A stretch of DNA of 64,000 nucleotides, from the NCBI GenBank assembly GCA_029204225.1, contig CM055097.1:49234153-49298152 (forward strand). The letters run 5' to 3'. How positions within the stretch are numbered: position 1 is the first letter of the stretch; each line of letters begins with the position of its first letter. Position numbers and translations under genes: made by a program. Source of the DNA: Diphasiastrum complanatum. Lineage: Eukaryota; Streptophyta; Lycopodiopsida; Lycopodiales; Lycopodiaceae. The notes under the pieces are model-generated. The model had not been told where the DNA came from, made no database searches, and saw only the letters and a program-made list of their open reading frames with translations. Positions 33,055 through 45,374 of this stretch are shown here, piece by piece.

Positions 33055-35412
33055 CTCAAGTGCTTCTATTGTGGCATCAAATGACACTTTGCAAGTGAGT
33101 GCTACAAGAAGAAGAGAGATCAAGGAGACAAGCAAGGTAATCTTACTCTTGATGAGGATGGTTTGGATGTTCAAGATGAAAATGATGATGCTTTTGTGAT
33201 GTCTTCATGTATGCTTGCTAATGATGGAGATCTAGATCCTTGGTAAATTGATAGTGGAGCAAGTTCACACATGATTTTTTCACAAAGTGTATTTCACTTC
33301 TTTGTTGGCATATGGAGATGACAAGAGGGTGATCTACATGGCCAATGATGGGGAGTGTGCAATCAAAGGGATTGGCAATATTCCTATGAATGTTCATTTG
33401 GAGGATGTCTTGTCTATTCCATCTATTACCAAGAATTTGCTTAGTGTGAGTCAACTGCTAAGTAAAGGCCCCAAGGTTGAGTTTGATGGAGATGCTTGTA
33501 TGATCAAAAGGAAGGATGTCTTGACTGGAAAAGATAAAAGGCAAGGAAAGTTGTTCAGACTAGAACTTCTGTTATTGCTAACAAAGTTGAATGTGTTGCA
33601 AGAGAGCAAATACCTATTCAAGAGGTTTGGGATAAAAGGATGGGGCACCTCAACTTCAAGTCATTTGCTAGAAAGAAGGTTGTGATAGGTCTTCCAAGTT
33701 CCTTAAGTGGCATCAATCATGTTTGTGAGTCTTGTGCTTTGTCTAAGTCACATAGACTATCTTATACTAGATCTACAAAGCCTTTTCAACTTGTACATTC
33801 GGATATTCATGGATCTACTACAACTAGCAATAGTGGAGCTAAGATGTATGTAATATTCATTCATGATTTTAGTAGATTTTGTTGGATCTATCTACTAAAG
33901 AGTAAAGATGAAGTGTATGGTGTCTTTATCAAGTTCAAGAATGCAAGGGAGAACCAATTTTTCACAAAGATCAAGTGCTTAATGAGTGACAATGGTGGTG
34001 AGTACATATCTACCAAGTTCAAGGACTTTTGTGATGGGCATGGGATCAGAGGGAGTATACAACATCAAGGACCCCACAATAAAATGGAGTGGCTGAAAGG
34101 AAGAATAGGACTTTATGTGAAAGTGCTAAAGACATGAGGTTACGTGCTAATCTTGATAAACCATTTTGGGATCAAGCTTTGTTGTGTGCCAATGTCTTGT
34201 GCAATAGGTGGCCGAGTGCTATTTTGGATGGAAGGACACCTTTTGAGATGCTATTCAAGAGGAGGCTGAGTGTCAACTTTCTAAGAACCTTTGGATGCAC
34301 ATGCTATGTCAACATTACTCTTGATGATAGGACCAAGGAGAATCCATCTTCAAGAAGAGGTATTTTTGTTGGATATAGTGAGGTTAGTAAAGCCTACAAG
34401 GTTTAACAAAGTGATTGTTGGTAGAGATGTCATCTTTGATGAGGGAAACATTCCAAAAGTGTCTTCAAGCATGCTTGATAAAGGTGTGGATGGATCCAAC
34501 ATTCTTGATGTTGATGTACAGGATCCTACTTTAGATGGTGATGATAATGGACCTTCATCAAGTCGAAAGCCAAGGAGAACATCAAGGGAAAGTCAAGTAC
34601 CTTCAAGGCTCACATATGATGGAAAGAGTAAGCAAGTAGTTTCTGAGAATTATGTTACTTTCCTAACCTCTTTTGATGAACCTACAAGTGTAGATGAATC
34701 AAGAATAGAAGAGGAGTGGATCCAAGCAATAGATCTTGAGGTGGAGTTACCTAAGGACAATAAGGCTATTGGATGCAAATGGATCTTCAAGGTGAAGACA
34801 AACCAAGATGGATCTATCAACAAGTACAAGGCAAGATTAGTGGCAAAAGGATATGCTCAACAACAAGGGATTGACTATGATGAGACCTTTGCACCCGTGG
34901 CATAGTTGGTAAGCATATCATCTCACTTGCTACACTTTATGGATGGGATCTATGGCAAATAGACATTACAAATGCATTCTTGAATGGTGATCTTGAGGAG
35001 GAAGTGTACATGGAGCAACCCGAGAGATACATTTCATCAACAAAGCCAAATCATGTGTATCTACTACAAAAGAGTTTGTATGGCCTTAAGCAAACACCAA
35101 GGAGTTGGTATGCTAAGCTTGACACTTTTTTACTCTCTGAAGGCTTTGTTATGAGTGAGTATGATCATTCACTTTATATAGGGTTTCTGAAAATGATGTT
35201 ACCATCTTGCTAATATATGTGGATGATATCATCTTGAGTGGTGGAGACAATCAAGATGTGGAGGATATCAAGAGTGCTCTTAAGAAAGATATCAAGAGTG
35301 CTCTTAAGAAGGAATTTGAGGTGCATGATCTTGGTCACTTACACTACATTCTGGGAATAGAGGTGATTAGGACTTCTCAATCTACTTTCATTTGTCAAGA
35401 GAAGTATGCTAA
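33055..35412 (+). pseudogene. Decayed copia gag-pol, truncated at both ends
   Basis: It starts inside the gag zinc knuckle (KCFYCGIK, then a stop in place of Gly), followed by protease IDSGASSHM (near 33250), a zinc finger with CESCALSKSHRL, an integrase with HSDIHG (33800), MSDNGGEYI (33985) and AERKNRTL (34092), then RT up to TFICQEKYAN at 35412. There are many frameshifts, and an in-frame stop (PVA then TAG) near 34904. A 24-bp tandem duplication lies near 35265-35312. The 3' end is cut exactly where an LTR-like sequence begins. Confidence 0.9.
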
Positions 35413-36246
35413 TGTAGGAAAAATAGTAATAATTACAGAGAACACGATGAAAGTTTGAATAAATCAAACTAATATCAATGTCTTCAATCAGATTTGTTTC
35501 TAATCTATGTACTAATAAAAATATATTTACCTTGATTGAATTAGCATGCGGAAATAATATGTGGAATTAAGAGACAACTTAAGACAATTTTAGACAAACA
35601 GAAAAACTATTGATCAAAAACGAATTTATAATTCTGAATCTGAATCAGTATACATTTCTTGTTGTCTTATCTCGTTGTTGTGTCTCTGATTGAATGAGTC
35701 TTAGAGTCTCTTCAGTTTGAGAGTTAGTTATAATGAGTAGTGCACATGTAGTTATATTGCTACAGGATAGGTCTTCTGGCCTTTTAATTACAAGTCTTTT
35801 GGCCTTTTAACTCTGTAACAGTAGATCTAACCATTTACGACGGTTGATATTCAAATAGACACTCTGTTTTCAGGGTCGATTAATTTATGTTCGCAAATTA
35901 TTCGTGACAGTCCATCTCTTTGTTATAGCTTCGTGTTTCACGAATTATTCGCGATACTTGTTTCTTCGCAACATTTTCATGTTTCGTGAATTGTTTGCGA
36001 CAGATGACAGTCTTTGAGCTTGAAGAAGTGTGACATTTTCGTGTTTCGTGAATTGCTCGAGACAGGTGAGCTTTGAACAAGAAACAGAATATTTCGTGAC
36101 AAGATTTTGTTTACGAATCTTTCGAGCTTCAACAAAAAACCACGAGCTTCTACAAGAAACCGTTTCGTGAATTTCAAGCAAGATAAATTTTGCGAATCCT
36201 TCGAGGTTGATCACGAATAGAATTGTTTCGAGTTCGCGTTTGTTTC
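35413..36246 (-). repeat. LTR-like region with short degenerate repeats
   Basis: It begins TGTAGGAAAAATAG at the break in the previous copia (candidate duplication GCTAA at 35408-35412). It lies just 3' of a minus-strand copia pol, so it is probably that element's 3' LTR and UTR. From about 35890 to 36065 a unit around TTCGTGTTTCGTGAATT followed by CGCGACA-like sequence repeats roughly four times. The right LTR edge was not resolved. Confidence 0.5.
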
Positions 36247-37540
36247 TCATCCTTTGTCAAGTAAACTGCACACTTCGTTAGTAAAATCGAGATATGTCTG
36301 ATCAGGTGTTCTATAGATCCCTCTCAAAGTGGGCAGTTGGACTAATCTCAATCTTCTTAGTTGTTTCTTGAACAAAGCTTTATTGAGTGGCTTCGTAAAG
36401 ATATCAGCTGTCATTTCCTCTGTGGGTATGAAGACTGTCTTCAGTATCTTCTTCTCAACTAAGTCCCGAATTACATTATACTTGATAGCTGTGTGCTTCA
36501 TTTTTGAATGAAATACAAGATCTTTTGTAAGATAGATTGCTGAAGTGTTATCCATTAACAAGACATAAGATTCAGAAATAGATTCATCAAATCCCTACAA
36601 CATCTGTTTGATCCAGATCAGCTCGTTTGCCATCTTGGCTGCTGCTATATATTCTCGTTCACAGGAAGATTGAGCTATTGTTGTTTGCTTCTTGCTTATC
36701 CAAAGGTTTGCTGCGTCAGATACTAGAGTACAACCTCCTGAAATACTCTTGCTATCATCCTTCATGGATGCCCAGCTTGCGTCACTATAAGTCCAGCTTT
36801 CTTCGAATAACACAGTCCAAAGTCTTTCGTTTCCTGGAGATATTGTAGTAATTTTTTTGCTAAATTCCAATGCAACGATCATGGGTCCTGATTAAATTAT
36901 CTCAGCCTGTATACTTCAAATGCTATATCAGGTCTGGTGTTGTCTGCAAGATATAACAATGATCCAATCAGCCTACGATAGGGTGTATTGGCCATTCGCT
37001 TCTCTTCCTCTACAGTATGTGGACAATCTACCTTGTTCAGTATTGTTCCAGGTATCATGGGAGTATGCACACCTTTGCATTCGATCATATCGAAGTTTTC
37101 AATGATCTTTTGAGTGTACTTTTGTTGGTGAAGATACAACTTACCACCTTCAAAGTCTCTTTGGAATTCAAGCCTAGATAGATTTTTGCTTCTCCTAGAT
37201 CAGCGATCTCAAATATCCAAAAATATCTCTTTTGAAATCTGAAATTAACTTCTCTCTTCTTGAGAAGATAAGCGTGTCATCAACATAGACAGCTAGAATG
37301 ATTATTTCATTTTGGACATGCTTGATATAGACATTTGATTCAGCAAATAGAGGTTCGAAGCCTAAGGAACATAGTACTTCGTCCTTCTTTTCTATATCAT
37401 TGTCTTGTTGCTTGTTTCAGACCATAAATACTTTTATTCATGTGACATCCATACTTTGGATATTCTTGGCTTACAAAACCAAGTGGTTGGTCTATGAATA
37501 AGTCTTCTTCCAATTCGGCATTGAAGAAAGCAGGATGAAA
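36247..37540 (-). pseudogene. Truncated copia RT and RNase H
   Basis: Minus-strand order: AELEEDLFIDQP near 37500, a YVDD-region remnant near 37285 (VYVDDTLIF), QQKYTQKIIENFDMIECKG (37139 onward), RNase H with SYSDASWASMKDD (36800) and SCEREYIAAAKMANELIW, and a tail to 36247. The active-site segment SSCEREY has Arg where relatives have Ala. Frames shift near 37140, 36890 and 36590. It is close to the plus-strand copy at 30.1-31.7 kb in inverted orientation. Confidence 0.9.
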
Positions 37541-37935
37541 ACTCATCAAAACACTTGATCTGAACCTAAAAGGTGTATTTTAGGACTTTAAGAAGCCTAA
37601 GAACGACCCAATTAAGCTCTCAAATGGCTGATCCAAACTTCTAAAGAGTGGTGGCATTCACATCCTTATAGAAATCTCTACTAGGAGACATGCACTCCAA
37701 GATTCAACTCATAAGAACTTTCTAATTTGGTTTGATTGAATGGAAATGGGTCAATCTCGGTTTCTGAAGCTATAACTCAGCAAAACAAGTTTCCTTTGAT
37801 CTATTATCACTCTAATGAAACCAAATTTGAAGGTACAATCACTAGATTAGCAACTAGTAACAAGGACAAAGCCAATACTACTCAAATCTAGGATCTAAAC
37901 TTGAGAAAATTAAATCTAAAGCTCACTTTTGATTA
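37541..37935 (-). other. Leader remnant of a minus-strand copia
   Basis: About 400 bp of untranslated sequence 3' of the primer-binding site at 37936-37948. It stops abruptly at the RT fragment, whose LTR differs, so two elements are joined here. Confidence 0.5.
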
Positions 37936-37948
37936 GGCTCTGATACCA
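37936..37948 (-). other. Primer-binding site, initiator Met-tRNA type
   Basis: The minus strand reads TGGTATCAGAGCC directly next to the LTR start at 37949. Confidence 0.92.
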
Positions 37949-38610
37949 TGACAAAATTTTATAGAAAAATGAATCCCAATCAACCTTAAAAGTGATGGAG
38001 GATGCACAAATCAAAGATCTAGATCCAAACTATGAGCTAGAATCAAGACTAGTTACAAAACTTGCAAATTTGGCATTTAACTCCACATTAGGCACATAGA
38101 TTTGATCAAATGAACCAAATTAAAGTACAGCAAGCTTCTCAGACCTGTAAATGGATTCAGTACCTTCCAAACCAAGCAATTAATGCATAAGAACACTCGC
38201 ATCCAATAGCTAGAACTTGCAACCAAAAGACAATGATGATAGAAGTCGAAAAACTCGATTTTTTTTTATATTTGGATGGAAATCCCATCATACATTTATA
38301 CTTTTCAAGCTCGGATCTGAGCATATTAGGGCACCTCTGAACTAATCATACCCTAACCCTAACATCTACCCTAATAGGTCATTTGATCCACCCTAACTTG
38401 GGGTCAAGACCTCGGGATCCAAAAACAATGTAAAACATGCTATTTTTAGATCCTAAAATTTCTCTAGCCTATCCATACACTTTTTGGACTCATTCCAAAG
38501 GTGTCACTCCTATGCTAGGTTAGGAATGAGACAAGCCACAACATGACCATAATACAATTTTCAAGCAATATGACCAAAATTGGTCAAGCTAGAATTGTGA
38601 AATTTTAACA
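37949..38610 (-). repeat. 5' LTR of a truncated copia
   Basis: It runs from TGACAAAATTTTATAG to GAAATTTTAACA (662 bp). Both ends resemble the LTR of the 1.2-7.5 kb copia, but the middle differs. The partner LTR is absent. Confidence 0.75.
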
Positions 38611-40408
38611 TATGGAACTTTTTTTGTTTTTAATATTTATTAGAAGCTCTTGGCCTTGGGTATTTTCCCAAAAAAGTGTAAATAGAATTGGGATTTTTGG
38701 ACCATCATACACCATAAAAATATTGCAATTTTTTTTTTATAGAACCTTCATTGTTAATGTGTGAGTACATGGTACAAATAAATAGAATGATGTTAATTCT
38801 TTTATATGGTCATGTGCCACCTCAGTGCACTCTTATGAAATAATAATTAGATGTAACTTACCTCAACCAAGGATCCTATTCTAAGCATGCCAAATCAAGC
38901 AACCACAAAGGGTACGGATGGTGGACAAACCAACCCGACCAATCCTTGATTGTGAGACTAGTAGCCGTATGCTGCTGGTGTGATGCCTCATTCTTCTTTG
39001 AGATTGATCCATAGCTTGGAAGGTCGTACCCCCAACTAGTATATAAGGAAGCTATCATTTCTAATTCATTCAAAGGATTGAAGCCGATTATTAAAATTAA
39101 GTTTTGGAGAGTTTCTGATGCATCTAAACACTCTTAAACCTCCACTTCAATACAATATTGGTTGGTGTTTGCTCTCAATAATCTGTGTCTATTTTTTCAT
39201 TACATGTGTTGAGGGTCATCCACACTGATGCTAGGGTAATTGAATTTGCTTGCTGGTATATATATAGCTTTGTGTCTTCATTATCATGTCATTTCAAGCA
39301 AGAGTTTCATATGTTGATTTTAGGATCAATCAGTTCAAGGTGCTCATTTATATCACTTGTGCTTGATCACCTTTTGCAGGAGCTCTTAGGGTCTCTTTGC
39401 ATCTTTGGCCATAAATTATGCTACCTTATGAACAAACTTTGCAACCCATACAATCACTTTTGCAATGCCATCGATACTATGTAATCCCTTGTCTTCTTTG
39501 TACAAAAAAAAGCCTCCTCATTGGCTACTCCTTGATCTACACTCTTATTAAAAACCAAAAACAAAAAAACAATGCATGATAAAAAGAGAAAAAATTCAAT
39601 GTCGTTTTGCAATGGTTTCCATTCTAGAACAAGTAAATTTCCATAGTACATAGTAGGGTTCAATTTCCATAGTAGGGTTCAAGTTCCAAGAGTACTAGAA
39701 CAAGGGGCATCATATAAAGGAAATATAAATTTGGAAACGATAAGTTAAACCAACAAATTTTTTAAGAAATTGTACAAAGAAACAGAGGGCAAGTTTTACG
39801 CAGGAAAAAGGAAGTTTGCAAATGGAAAGTTGCAAGATGTTAAACTCTATAAGAAAACAAGAAAAGTGCTATTATTTGCTTGTAGGTTAAGGATTTTGAA
39901 GGAATGAAAACTAGGATTCCGATTTTGTAGGTCGTGGCTAGAGGTTTCCCAAGCACTGAGCCCATTTCCATGCTCACCTCTTCACCCGGGCACAACACGG
40001 GTTGCTCAAGAGGTGAGAGTGTTTGTGATTTTTCTTAAAATCAGCTCTTGGAGAAAACGGGTAAACCCGTTCTCTGAGGTGAAAAGCTGATGCAAGGCGA
40101 TGCATCGCGGGGATGAGCAGGTGGACATGGAAAGGGTCTTTGAGGCATTGCAAATAAAATTACTCACCTTCGGTTCACTTTCACTCAATTCCTAGACACA
40201 TGGACACGGTTCGGCCCGCTTTCCGCGTTGTTGAGAAGCCAGGCTGCTCATTGATGCTGGCCACTGCGCCTCCGTTTTCCTTTTCCACCTCTGATTCAAA
40301 CATCACTTTTTTCACATGGGTCAACGGGAATGGCACCATACTGCATGGTTGATCCGATCAAACGCGCTTCCCTCACATGGGTCGTGCCAGAAGCACCAAA
40401 GCTTTTCC
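38611..40408. other. 1.8 kb without a recognisable gene
   Basis: Low-complexity AT stretches and short open frames only. The right part is presumably the upstream flank of the mitochondrial carrier gene. Confidence 0.5.
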
Positions 40409-40415
40409 TATATAG
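40409..40415 (+). promoter_or_regulatory. Possible TATA box of the carrier gene
   Basis: TATATAG lies 378 bp upstream of the carrier ATG at 40793, which would imply a long 5' leader. There is no other support. Confidence 0.25.
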
Positions 40416-41570
40416 GCTTTCTAACTTGGTGGCATAATCATTCTTTCTCCAAGCTCAACAATATAACCTCAAGCCCTAGAACTATGTCCAACGTTCACTG
40501 ATCCATCCATCCATCGCACTGTTTCTTGAACTACATCGCAAATCTTAGGATATTTCATGATCGAGTTTCAAGGCTGTTTCTTGGATCTCGCTCTTCTTAA
40601 CTTTATAGACGAGGACAAAGCAAGCACTCAAGAAATTTTTGTATCTGCTCTGCTCTGTCAAAATTGCAGCAAGAAACCTCCTGCACGCCATTGAAACTAG
40701 TTATTAAGTCCCGGCAAGTAGTTTTTTTTTTTTTGAATTGTCTTCAGTTTCTGTTAAGAAGAGCGTAAAGCCCTGCTCTCAAGTGCCTTGCCATGGGCTT
40801 AAAGGCTTTTGTTGAGGGTGGAGTTGCTTCCATTGTTGCAGGCTCCTTAACTCATCCTTTGGATCTGATCAAGGTCCGCATGCAGTTGAAAGTAGAACCT
40901 GCAGCACATCCTTCCCGTCCAAACCGAAGGAGCCCTTGCCCTCTTTTCGGGAGTATCTGCGGCTGTGCTAAGGCAAACCCTTTATTCGACCACAAGATTG
41001 GGCCTTTACGACCTTCTCTTCCTCTCAGAAAGAAACAACTGCCCTTTCTCTGCCGAAGAAAGTTGCAGCGGGGCTTTTGGCTGGAGGCATTGGTGCCATT
41101 GTCGGCAATCCTGCTGATGTTGCCATGGTAAGGATGCAGGCCGATGGTAGGCTTCCTGTCCATCAGAGAAGAAACTACGCAGGGGTGGGGGATGCTTTGG
41201 TTCGAATGGTAAGGCAAGAGGGAGTGACAACGCTTTGGACAGGATGCGGCCCAACAGTGCAAAGAGCAATGGTTGTGACTGCCGCACAGCTTGCTACGTA
41301 CGATCAGATCAAGGAAACTCTCGCATCTCACAACATCACAAGGGATGGATTCGCCACTCAAGTGGCTGCCAGTTTTAGTGCTGGCCTGGTGGCTTCTGTG
41401 GCATCAAACCCTATTAATGTAGTGAAAACACGCATCATGAACATGAGTGTCGTTGAGGGGGGAGAGGAACCCCCTTACAAAGGAGCTCTGGATTGTGCTA
41501 TCAAGACTGTGACAGCAGAAGGCCCAATGGCCTTGTACAAGGGTTTTGTTCCCACCGTCACTAGGCAGGG

Positions 41571-42771
41571 TGTTGTAAAGCTACCTTTACAAGCTTTACT
41601 TCCGGCGCCAGCTATGTCCCCGGCGCCCCTGTTACTCCCGGCGCCACTGTGACCAAAATCCAGTCGGCGCCAAGTTCTTATGGCTGAAAATCTTTGATCG
41701 GTTCTAGCGGAGTCCAGAGAGCTCAGATCGATGTGCAATCACCTCACACGATCTAGGCATGATTAAAGGAAGCCTGGGGATCAATAAAATCTAGAGAGAG
41801 AAAATGACTTTCTAGAAAGAGAAAATCCTAGAGAGAGAAAAACGTGCTTTACCAGCTTGGGTAGAGTGCTTGGTATGAGGGGGGGTGCCGAATCACACCA
41901 ATACTATAGGAGAGTGCGGGTTGCGACTCAGGGCGAGCTCCAACCAAGTCTCAGCCTCCCTTGCTGGAATGTTGTCATGGCTCTCGCCTTGGCATGCTAG
42001 CGCCCCGGAGACTAGGGTCGGTCACACACTTGAAATGTAACCTTCTCAGATTTATCAATAAAGTGGGATTTTTCTCAAACTGACTCTGATTACCTTCTGG
42101 GTTTCAGTGTTCGGTAAAAGCGCCAGTTGTAAGGCCGCTTTCAAAATTTTTAACTTGGCACATAGCTGAGGGTCGTATCCCGGGACGCCAGCGGTATGCC
42201 GTCGGGACCATTCGGTCCGTGGCGCCAGCGGTATGCTGTCAGGACCATTTGGTCCAGGAACTGGTTGTTTCCATATCTGTCGCGGCTTGTGGTTCTGAGT
42301 GTGCCTTGCATGAACGTGAATGGGTTAAGCTCTTGGGGAACGGGCTCTAACCTGTCGGCTGAGTTGGATGGCTTGCTTGGGTGGATGTTACCTGTTTATG
42401 GCTGTCCAGTCTGGCGTGGCGCCAGGTTGGCTTCAAGCGCTCGTGACGAAGCTTTCAGTTGGTTAAGTCTGATGTAAGTCAAACCGCTTGCTTGGAATGC
42501 ATGTTACTCGTTTGTAACGAAGCTTTCGAGTTGGTTAAGTTTGATGTATGTCGGGCGGCTTGCTTGGAGGGAAGTCACCCACGTCGGGACCCCCGATCCG
42601 GCATGGCGCCAGGTTGGACCTCAATGTTGGTTTTCGGAACTTCAAGTTGGTTAAGTCTGATCGTTGTTGGCGAGTTGGCTGCTTGTATGTCAAGTGGGTT
42701 TGGATGGCAAGAGTTGAAGGCTGGGAAGCTAAGTCGTGGTTCCCGGCTCCCTTTGGGATGCCTGCGCTACA
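41571..42771 (+). repeat. 5' LTR of the LARD-like element
   Basis: 1201 bp. It contains a short GGCGCC-rich array near 41606-41650, AATAAA words near 41785 and 42057, and further GGCGCC sites. It lacks about 45 bp of the GGCGCC array present in the 3' LTR. Confidence 0.95.
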
Positions 42772-42773
42772 TG

Positions 42774-42786
42774 TGGTATCAGAGCC
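42774..42786 (+). other. Primer-binding site, initiator Met-tRNA type
   Basis: TGGTATCAGAGCC lies two bases after the 5' LTR end. It is the same primer as used by the copia elements, which hints at a copia partner. Confidence 0.93.
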
Positions 42787-43084
42787 GACTGGCCGGTCAG
42801 CTATGAGAATCTCACGGAAATGGCCACGGTTTGGGGTTCATCAAGACAACTGTTGTGCAAGGTGCTGCCCACAGTGTAAGCACGGGTGCGTCCACGGTCG
42901 GGGTGGTTGGCAGGACGGGGGCTTGATGAGTCAAAGTGCTGCCCTTGAGGTGTAAGCACGGTCAGTTTCCGCGGTTCGGGCCTGGCGCCGTCTGCACGTA
43001 AGACAGATGAGGCAATGTGCTGCCATTAGGATGGTGTAAGCACGGTCTGTGCCTTGTGGGGTGCGGGGTGACATATTCACGATG

Positions 43085-43515
43085 ACCACCGTTCGTTTAG
43101 CTATAAGGGCTATCGACCAAATTTGGTGGGGGCGTTACTGAGGCAATGTATTGCCTAACGGTGAAAGCACGGGTGCGTCCACGATTTGGGTGGTATGCTG
43201 CCGATCGTTTAGCTATAAGGGCTATCGACTAAATTTGGTGGGGGCGTTACTGAGGCAATGTGCTGCCTAACGGTGAAAGCACGGGTGCGTCCACGGGGGT
43301 GGTATATTCAAGGATAGCTGCCATTCGTTTAGCTATAAGGGCTATCGACCAAATTTTGTGGGGGCGTTACTGAGGCAATGTGCTGCCTAACGGTGAAAGC
43401 ACGGGTGCGTCCACGATTGGGGGGTACGCTGCCGATCGTTTAGCTATAAGGGCTATCGACCAAAAAGTGGTGGGGCGTGACTGAGGCAATGTGCTGCTTA
43501 ATGGTGAAAGCACGG
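43085..43515 (+). repeat. Four tandem repeats of about 111-120 bp inside the LARD
   Basis: Each unit contains TTTAGCTATAAGGGCTATCGA followed by GGGGCGTTACTGAGGCAATG and AACGGTGAAAGCACGG-like sequence. The first word starts near 43096, 43208, 43328 and 43439. Degenerate half-units with GTAAGCACGG extend upstream to about 42865. Confidence 0.93.
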
Positions 43516-45357
43516 ATGTTGGAGGGGTGTCCTATGTGGGCTGATTCTGTGATCGATTTGTATGGGCGCGGCCAGGCAAAGGTCCGTTGGCAGGACCATC
43601 TCAAAGGGGGACCTTGTCTTTGTTACTTGTTAGTAAACCTGCCTGAGTGTCTTACTTGTATGTATTCGTGGTGAGTCTTAGTACTCGTGCTTTGCCTGGT
43701 TTGCATGATTGCTTGTGATACAAGGAGCTGATGGCTCGAGAAGGAACCTTTTCTTTTGAAGGCTGATACCATCAAACAAAGAGGACTACAGAATCTGTGA
43801 GGCGGATTTGCAGTTCAAGTACTCACACGTGAACGACAACGAAACGACTCAATGTTTGCAAAGGATGGATGGCTAGCCTGTTTCTTGGGTTAGTTTCATT
43901 TGCGACAACGCCCACCAGACGCAAGCAGGAAGTCAAAAGTTGGAAAGGGCAATTTCAGGGGAGATCTTCTATGGAGCAGTTGGTCTTCATTTTGGGACGG
44001 CCACCTTCGGAACTGAAACTCACTGAGCATGGGTGATATCCAGTATCAGTTGGGTTTTTCCTCAAAGAGGAAAAGACTAGGATCCTCTTCAGAGATTGGC
44101 AACAAGTTGGATCGAGCCATAATCCTAGCAGATGGGAAGCAAAGTGTTGGAAAGGCTTTTTGTCCGAAGAACTCTACTCTAAGTCCGATCAGCTGATTTA
44201 TTAAGTGGAGGGGAACTATCACACACGCCTCTCTCTTGGGGCAAATTTTGAATGAAAGTTGATCAAAATGGGGGCAAATTCAAGGTGACCTAGCCATACT
44301 CACACGAGGAGACTGGCGAACTTTGGACCTAATAAGTTGACAAGTTTTTGTTGGGAAAGGAAAGCTTGTTATAGGCTTTCTCTGGACCAGCAATGATGAG
44401 GAAACATATGAGTACGTTGGCTTGTGTTACGTGTAAGGCAGCTGATCAATGAAGGAACTGTGAAAGTTGAGTCTTGCATGAAAGGCTTGGTATTTCAAAC
44501 GGACGCTAAGGGACAGTTCGCGTTGAGATCGGATTAGTGCAAACTCTGGGTGCATGTTTCTGATTCAAAGAGAGCTACTTGAAGCCAAGCTCGATGTACA
44601 CTTCTTGTTTTGACTGTGAGGCAACTGACCGGTGATGGAATTGTGAAAGTCAAGTTTTGCGCGACGGACATGGTGCTTCAAACAAACGCGAAGAGATAGT
44701 TCGGATGCGGATCAAACTGGTGCGACCCTTTGGCTTTCCACGAGGTCAATGGTTACATTTGGGCTGATTCAAAGAGCTACTTCAAGCTAAGTGAGAGGTG
44801 CATTGCGGAGTACTCAATCTTTGCCTACCTTAAAGAGCCAAGATGGAAAAGTATCAAGATCAGGCTGGGACAAGGAGAGAAATCAAGGTGCAGAAGCAAC
44901 AAGGCACGGAGTGGACCATAAAGTGGGCAATCAAACGATAAATCCTTCGACTCAGGCAGCCTTGATACCTGTGCGGAACTGAACAAATCTGGAGCTCAGG
45001 GAGCTCAACACAAAGTGCATCAAAGACAAATCAGGAGCTCAAAGGAGTTCCAAAGTCGAAAGTCAAAAGCGACAGGGGCGAACATTTCAAAGAAAGGCCT
45101 CTGTCACCAGTTAATAAGGTTCTCGGGTTTTACGAAAGCGATATCAAATCTACGCTTTTCCCAGACAAAGATATATTCTCAAGTTGTGTAATTTTTCAGT
45201 ACAAAGAGCTGAGCCTCCGACTTGTGGCGTGCCAGCTTCAATGTTAATAGAAAGTGGCCAGTAAATTGAGTACTGTGCCAAGTAGCTTAAATGTATAGTC
45301 ATTTTAATAGGGAGACACCTTTACTTTAATCTGACATCTGATGAGGACATCAGATTT
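43516..45357 (+). other. Non-coding interior of the LARD
   Basis: Short open frames only, none with a retrotransposon or other recognisable domain. This is the body of the non-autonomous element. Confidence 0.7.
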
Positions 45358-45374
45358 TATAAAGGTGGGGTGGA
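45358..45374 (+). other. Polypurine tract of the LARD-like element
   Basis: A purine-rich run AAAGGTGGGGTGGA ends directly at the 3' LTR start (45375). Confidence 0.85.

Noticed and set aside
35945-36250. Overlapping minus-strand frames with repeated short peptides
   Set aside because: The repetition comes from the degenerate DNA repeat in the LTR-like region. Three frames read equally well, so coding is unlikely.
42196-42955. Plus-strand open frames in the LARD LTR, repeated at 46045-46708
   Set aside because: They lie in the LTRs, occur twice because the LTRs are duplicated, and carry no domain.
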